Positions 5,236 to 8,874 of a stretch of DNA of 8,874 nt are shown one piece after another (the stretch's first letter is position 1; each line of letters opens with the position of its first letter). The notes under the pieces are model-generated. The model was given only the letters and a program-made list of their open reading frames with translations. It had not been told where the DNA came from and ran no database searches. Source of the DNA: Candidatus Altimarinota bacterium. GTDB taxonomy: Bacteria; Patescibacteriota; Gracilibacteria; UBA1369; LOWO2-01-FULL-3. Made by a program: the position numbers and the translations under genes. The stretch lies in assembly GCA_029939035.1 (NCBI GenBank), contig JAOZTS010000034.1, positions 2,006 to 10,879 of the forward strand. Direction: 5' to 3'.

Positions 5236-5912
5236 ATGTAAAAGTAAAAAAAGTTCTTCTTTGGTTTCTAGACTTAGGTATAAACATTGCGATAATCTTC
5301 GCTCTCGTGCTGATAATTCAACAATGGTTCATCGCTCCTTTCGATGTATCTGGCGCCTCTATGTGCAATACATTGAATTATATTGAAGGAAAATGCGAAA
5401 ACGGTTATGGAGAAAAAATCATTATCAACGAAGCGACATATTTGTTCAATTCTCCACAAAGAGGAGAAATTGTTGTATTTAAAGCAAATGAAGAAGAAGA
5501 CAAATATTATATAAAAAGAATAATTGGTCTTCCTGGAGAAACAATAGAAGTAAAAGACGGAAATGTATATGTCACAGAAGTGGGAAGAACTGAGAGCTAT
5601 ACCCTCGAAGAAAATTATTTAAATGCTGAGAATAAGGGAAATACAAAAGCTTATTTCAATGATTTTACGGTATTTGAAGTTCCTGCCGAACATTATTTCG
5701 TACTCGGGGATAACAGAAAATCCTCAACAGACTCTCGTAGCTGTTTCCAAAACTCAATTGCAGAATCTTGCAAGAAAACTCCTGAGAAAGCATATGTATC
5801 AGCAGAGTTGATAAGAGGAAAAGCTTGGATAATTTGGTGGCCAATTGGAAAAATCAGATTAGTTGATATTCCAGATTATCAATCTACATCTGAATCTCTC
5901 GAAGAGAAATAA
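5232..5912 (+). CDS. lepB: Signal peptidase I
   Basis: 226 residues. This membrane-bound serine protease removes signal peptides from exported proteins on the outer face of the cytoplasmic membrane. One N-terminal membrane helix (about 14-33) is followed by the catalytic serine box SGASM (Ser43), the PQRGEIVVFK strand (75-84), the general base lysine K95 in YYIKRIIGLPGE, and the GDNRKSSTDSR box (159-169). Length fits the single-TM Gram-positive-like type. The serine box continues CNTL where most members have xPTL, and four cysteines (C45, C55, C171, C180) lie in the outer domain, two by two. There is no Shine-Dalgarno; a C7 tract precedes the ATG. The last 34 bases overlap the convergent small membrane protein. 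Confidence 0.95.
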   Translation: MNVKVKKVLLWFLDLGINIAIIFALVLIIQQWFIAPFDVSGASMCNTLNYIEGKCENGYGEKIIINEATYLFNSPQRGEIVVFKANEEEDKYYIKRIIGLPGETIEVKDGNVYVTEVGRTESYTLEENYLNAENKGNTKAYFNDFTVFEVPAEHYFVLGDNRKSSTDSRSCFQNSIAESCKKTPEKAYVSAELIRGKAWIIWWPIGKIRLVDIPDYQSTSESLEEK

Positions 5913-6262
5913 AACTCCAACAACACAGCAATTACAACCAAAAGCATTCCAGACCACCAACTGAAGACTTTCATCATTTGGAATATTAGGCAAAACACCG
6001 TTATGAGACTCAGGAATACCCCTTGTCTTAAGGCTATATTTATATGTTTGTAAAAGATTTCATTTTTAAAAAGCCAAACTCTAAAATAGAATCCAAAAAC
6101 TGTAAATGTGCAGCTTAAAGCGATCATCAGTGTAATATAGAAAAATGAAAGAGCCAATCCCGCTGACTCATACGGGCTCAATTTCAAAACGATCAGTGCC
6201 CAAGCCGACCAAGCTAGAACTCCTGAAAAAGCTATTATTGAAATATATCTACTATGAGTCAT
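5879..6262 (-). CDS. Small four-TM membrane protein, unknown function
   Basis: 127 residues with four predicted membrane helices (about 8-26, 35-58, 81-98 and 102-119). Features include SAWALIVLKLSPYES in the first loop and a short RVWLFKNEIF loop between helices 2 and 3. I recognise no enzyme motif and can name no family; proteins of this shape recur in CPR genomes as I recall them. The ATG overlaps the end of the uracil-DNA glycosylase gene by 11 bases, with AGAAGG just two bases upstream, so translation may be coupled. The stop is TGA followed at once by TAA. The 3' end overlaps lepB by 34 bases tail to tail. Confidence 0.7.
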   Translation of the reverse strand: MTHSRYISIIAFSGVLAWSAWALIVLKLSPYESAGLALSFFYITLMIALSCTFTVFGFYFRVWLFKNEIFYKHINIALRQGVFLSLITVFCLIFQMMKVFSWWSGMLLVVIAVLLEFYFSSRDSDVD

Positions 6263-6830
6263 TACCTTCTTTTATTTTCTTTAAAATTAGCGGGATCTTT
6301 TTAAAATCTGCCATGTGCACATCCCTCTGTCGAGGATCATACAATGCCGCAGCAGGATGGTAAAGGGGCAAATAGACTTGCCTCTTTTGCCAAATCCCAG
6401 ATGCACGCTTTGGGCTTCCATGAACTTGTGAAATCTTTAAACCTTGCATAAACCTCCCCATAGAATGCCTTCCCAAGGTCACTATGATTTTTGGTTTTAT
6501 AATATTTATCTGCTCTTCCAAATACCCCCAGCATGTATCTATTTCCTTTTGTTCAGGGTCTCTATTGTTAGGAGGCCTGCATTTTACAACATTTGCAATA
6601 TAAACATCCTCTCTCTTCAAACCTATACCCTCGATCATCGCAGTCAAAAACTTCCCTGCAGCTCCAACGAATGGCCTACCCTGCAAATCCTCGTCTTTCC
6701 CAGGGCCTTCGCCGATAAACATAATTTCAGCCGTCTCAGACCCCTCTCCGGGTACGGCATTAGTCCTGCCCTTATACAATGGACATTTTTCACATTTAGC
6801 AACCTTTTTATAAAGATCCTTTAGAGTCAT
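6252..6830 (-). CDS. udg: Type 4 (Fe-S) uracil-DNA glycosylase
   Basis: 192 residues. The enzyme removes uracil, from cytosine deamination or misincorporated dUMP, to start base excision repair. Four cysteines that would bind [4Fe-4S] are present (C13, C16, C84, C100 from the ATG), in CEKCPLYKGRTNAVPGEG and KCRPPNNRDP. The active-site motif I is GEGPGKDEDLQGRPFVGAAG and motif II is HPAAAL with His158. These define family 4 UDG (UDGa). Length and cysteine spacing match known members. The ATG at 6830 fits the usual MTL..LY start; a TTG at 6842 in the same frame would add four residues and cannot be excluded. The gene begins 23 bases inside the end of the upstream membrane protein and overlaps the downstream one by 11, so all three are probably one message. 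Confidence 0.95.
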   Translation of the reverse strand: MTLKDLYKKVAKCEKCPLYKGRTNAVPGEGSETAEIMFIGEGPGKDEDLQGRPFVGAAGKFLTAMIEGIGLKREDVYIANVVKCRPPNNRDPEQKEIDTCWGYLEEQINIIKPKIIVTLGRHSMGRFMQGLKISQVHGSPKRASGIWQKRQVYLPLYHPAAALYDPRQRDVHMADFKKIPLILKKIKEGNDS

Positions 6831-7761
6831 TTTTCTTATCAAAGACCATAAACAAAATCCATAACCCCAAGGAAACTATAGCTATAGGGATAAGATATTT
6901 AATAAGCGTTTGAGATAACGACTTTATAATCAAAGCTATTAAATCAAATTGAGCTTGAGTTTCTGTGAATTCCAACTTTTCAGCCAAGAAATAAAGCGAA
7001 ACATATGTAACTAACGGAATTATTGATGCTAAAAATATTGCTCTAAATTCCCATTTCATCACACGCGTAAACGGTCTAAACACAACCAAAGCAATCAATA
7101 GCAGTACAACAACCAACGCCACAACACTTATCACGATGCCATTATTTAATGCTCGGGTAAAATACTCAGACACATCCTCGCCTGTTTGAGCCTCCATACT
7201 CACTAGTTCAATTTCAAATTCATAGATCTCTGGAACGTCTTTCAGTATTTGCTCCTCAAGATCTATTTTTACACCATCTTTAACCGTAGAAACTAACACT
7301 CCCTCAGGAATACAATTATGCTGATTTATATCAAATTCATCTATCGATTCACAGGGCTCCAAATCAGACACAACCATTTCCGCTATAGACTCAGCGAGCA
7401 ATGGAGCTTTTTCTCGCATCCAGCCAAAAGGAATATTCAAATACAAAATGTTGTCCTCGTTAAATTTCGCTTCACTGATCTGACTCTCGATATCCTCCAC
7501 AACGACAACTAAATCTTCTGCCGAATAGACCTCTCTCAACATTTCAACAAATTGATCCCTATTCAGAGTCCCAAACTGCTCTTCCCACTCAACATCTGTA
7601 GGAATTGAATCGATCCACATCTCATAAACTCCATCTAAAAGTTCGCCCTTATAGAAATTTTCATCTAAAAAAGTTTTATAAAATCCCAACAATGTTACGA
7701 CAGGCAATGCCAAAACAATAAATATGAAGACCAAAAAGCCTGCCAATACCTTTCTAATCAT
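6808..7761 (-). CDS. Four-TM membrane protein with large extracytoplasmic domain, unknown function
   Basis: 317 residues. A membrane helix near the N-terminus (6-28) leads to an acidic outer domain (about 30-205). This contains NIPFGWMREKAP (109-120), a run of Asp/Glu-rich segments, and only two cysteines, C137 and C150, which could pair. Three further helices follow (208-228, 241-260, 286-307) with a basic cytoplasmic loop RPFTRVMKWEFR and a short charged tail. Four helices put both ends inside. No catalytic motif is visible and I cannot name a family; a sensor, assembly or envelope role would be guesswork. The udg gene starts within its last 23 bases. A TAGATT box six bases before the ATG predicts a leaderless start. 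Confidence 0.75.
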   Translation of the reverse strand: MIRKVLAGFLVFIFIVLALPVVTLLGFYKTFLDENFYKGELLDGVYEMWIDSIPTDVEWEEQFGTLNRDQFVEMLREVYSAEDLVVVVEDIESQISEAKFNEDNILYLNIPFGWMREKAPLLAESIAEMVVSDLEPCESIDEFDINQHNCIPEGVLVSTVKDGVKIDLEEQILKDVPEIYEFEIELVSMEAQTGEDVSEYFTRALNNGIVISVVALVVVLLLIALVVFRPFTRVMKWEFRAIFLASIIPLVTYVSLYFLAEKLEFTETQAQFDLIALIIKSLSQTLIKYLIPIAIVSLGLWILFMVFDKKNDSKGSL

Positions 7762-7767
7762 GCATTT

Positions 7768-7795
7768 AATCTACCGACTTCCCGCTCAAAGTAAA
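7768..7795 (-). promoter_or_regulatory. Possible promoter for the membrane protein/udg block
   Basis: Reading minus, TTTACT (7795-7790), a 16-base spacer and TAGATT (7773-7768), ending six bases before the ATG at 7761. It fits the 34-base gap after the DHH gene. The -10 box matches only four of six consensus positions, so read-through from the DHH gene may be the main source of transcript. Confidence 0.35.
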
Positions 7796-8779
7796 CTAAA
7801 ACTCCAAAGATTTCTTTGACATATCATCAGAAACTATATTGTAACGAACTTCCTCCTTCAATTTTCCAGGTATTGAAAACCCAGAGGCTTTTGGATGACC
7901 TCCACCCCCAAATACCGACGCAATACGAGATAAATCAACTCCTTCACGCCTAGTTCTGAATGACCCCTTCACATTCCCCTCCCTATCCTCATTTATAAGT
8001 ACAGCGAATTTAGAATCAGGAACCATATTCAAATAATCAACTACACCCGACAAATGTTCCGGCCTAGTGCCAATATCGTCATAATCCTGCTCCTTAATTA
8101 TAGAAAGAACAACAGAGTCATCAGTCAACGTCGCACTTTCCAAAGCCTTCCCCCACATTTTTAAAGTAGAAACGCTATTCGTTCTAAACAGAGATTTTCC
8201 AATTTTATCAATTTCCGCCCCTTTATTCATCAAATCCGCAGCTACATCAAACACTTCCTGATCTGTATTACTATGCATAAAGCTCCCCGTATCTCCATAT
8301 ATTCCACCCAACAAACATGTTGCAATTTGATCATCTATAATCTCACCCCAATGCATTAGCATTCTATAAAGAATAACCGTCGTTGATGCTGACTCTGGGT
8401 CTACAATATTCACAGTTCCATACATATCATTAGAAGCATGATGATCAATATTTATGATTGGAATATCAATCTTGAACAAATCATCGTATTTCAAGTGAAA
8501 ATCTGTCATATAGCTTGCTCCGGCATCTACTATTATTACTAAATCAAACTCTCTAAGTTCAAACTCATTAACAAATTCATCAATATGCGGCAAGAATGAA
8601 AATGTCTTCCCTGGCTTATCCACACAAGCTAAGACCACATCTTTTCCCCATTTGTTTAACACTATTTTCGTACATATTGCAGCACCCAACGTGTCGGCAT
8701 CAGGTTTCCTATGCGATATCACAAGAATCCTCTCTGCCTTGTTTATCACTTTTCTAGTTTTGTCGTATGCCTTCAACAT
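7796..8779 (-). CDS. DHH/DHHA1 phosphoesterase, NrnA-like (nanoRNase/pAp phosphatase)
   Basis: 327 residues. NrnA-type enzymes degrade very short RNA and/or dephosphorylate pAp; some relatives cleave cyclic dinucleotides or their products. The Mn-binding DHH motifs are all present: VISHRKPDADTLG with H23, D27 and D29, IVDAG with D85, the signature NIDHHASN (110-117; D112, H113, H114), and GDTGSF with D163. The DHHA1 substrate domain contains KGSFRTRREGVDLSRIAS (271-288) and GGGGHPKASGF (291-301). There are no membrane helices or extra sensory domains, so it is a stand-alone cytosolic enzyme rather than GdpP. The ATG at 8779 has no Shine-Dalgarno but follows a good promoter by about 15 bases. 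The exact substrate cannot be read from sequence. Confidence 0.92.
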   Translation of the reverse strand: MLKAYDKTRKVINKAERILVISHRKPDADTLGAAICTKIVLNKWGKDVVLACVDKPGKTFSFLPHIDEFVNEFELREFDLVIIVDAGASYMTDFHLKYDDLFKIDIPIINIDHHASNDMYGTVNIVDPESASTTVILYRMLMHWGEIIDDQIATCLLGGIYGDTGSFMHSNTDQEVFDVAADLMNKGAEIDKIGKSLFRTNSVSTLKMWGKALESATLTDDSVVLSIIKEQDYDDIGTRPEHLSGVVDYLNMVPDSKFAVLINEDREGNVKGSFRTRREGVDLSRIASVFGGGGHPKASGFSIPGKLKEEVRYNIVSDDMSKKSLEF

Positions 8780-8800
8780 GTGTTAATTTGAAAAGAATAA

Positions 8801-8828
8801 ACTATACTCCGTTTTTTATCTTTGGCAA
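8801..8828 (-). promoter_or_regulatory. Predicted promoter of the DHH gene
   Basis: Reading minus, TTGCCA (8828-8823), a 16-base spacer and TATAGT (8806-8801), each five of six to consensus. Predicted +1 is near 8794, giving a leader of about 15 bases with no visible Shine-Dalgarno. Confidence 0.6.
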
Positions 8829-8847
8829 GCCCAAATTCCCAAAAAGA

Positions 8848-8856
8848 TGCTAAAAT
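8848..8856 (+). promoter_or_regulatory. Possible extended -10 for a plus-strand gene beyond the window
   Basis: TGCTAAAAT matches an extended -10 (TGn plus TAAAAT) and would start transcription near 8863. No well-spaced -35 is seen. It would drive a gene beyond the right edge. The rest of 8857-8874 shows nothing recognisable. Confidence 0.25.
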
Positions 8857-8874
8857 CACTTAAGAATTTTATCT

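Noticed and set aside
5879..5881. UGA as a glycine codon (code 25, Gracilibacteria/Absconditabacteria)
   Set aside because: All genes are full length with no in-frame TGA, so recoding is not supported. The single TGA stop followed by TAA cannot decide the matter alone.
6831..6842. TTG start for the uracil-DNA glycosylase
   Set aside because: The ATG at 6830 fits the family's usual N-terminus and cysteine spacing better; TTG adds only four residues.
8821..8835. TTTGG/CCAAA inverted repeat near the right edge
   Set aside because: Only five pairs around a five-base centre, overlapping the DHH -35 box; too short to call an operator.

Overview
The window reads as a compact, AT-rich bacterial chromosome segment, most likely from the Candidate Phyla Radiation (Patescibacteria). 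The assignment is an inference. It rests on very short or overlapping intergenic spaces, several small membrane proteins of a type I associate with CPR genomes, an Elp3-type tRNA-modifying radical SAM protein in a bacterial setting, a GatB amidotransferase subunit, and weak Shine-Dalgarno use with apparent leaderless starts. All genes read through under the standard code. UGA is never used inside a gene, so this is probably not one of the UGA=Gly lineages.

Layout. Positions 1-904 (minus) hold the N-terminal two thirds or so of an Elp3-like tRNA wobble-uridine enzyme, cut by the window edge. Facing away from it, 969-1619 (plus) encodes a class I methyltransferase that resembles the eukaryotic Trm9/ALKBH8 wobble-uridine methyltransferase. 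It overlaps a WecG/TagA/CpsF glycosyltransferase (1604-2413). The 64-bp gap between elp3 and the methyltransferase contains two interlocked divergent promoters that form an inverted repeat. A minus-strand block follows, in transcription order: PH-domain membrane protein (5152-4556), membrane-anchored HEPN-like protein (4556-4137), gatB (4129-2702), and a small one-TM protein with its own promoter (2675-2403). lepB (5232-5912, plus) diverges from that block. A second minus-strand block runs from the right: DHH/DHHA1 phosphoesterase (8779-7796), four-TM protein with a large outer domain (7761-6808), family 4 uracil-DNA glycosylase (6830-6252), and a four-TM small protein (6262-5879) whose 3' end overlaps that of lepB.

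Working together. The most interesting grouping is elp3 with the Trm9-like methyltransferase. In eukaryotes Elp3 makes cm5U34 in tRNA and Trm9/ALKBH8 methylates it to mcm5U34. A divergent, co-controlled pair here suggests a minimal two-protein version of that pathway in a bacterium. The other genes cover Gln/Asn-tRNA amidation (gatB), protein export (lepB), cell-surface glycan synthesis (the GT26 enzyme), DNA repair (udg) and nucleotide/oligonucleotide turnover (DHH). No RNA genes, CRISPR arrays, insertion sequences or clear intrinsic terminators were seen.
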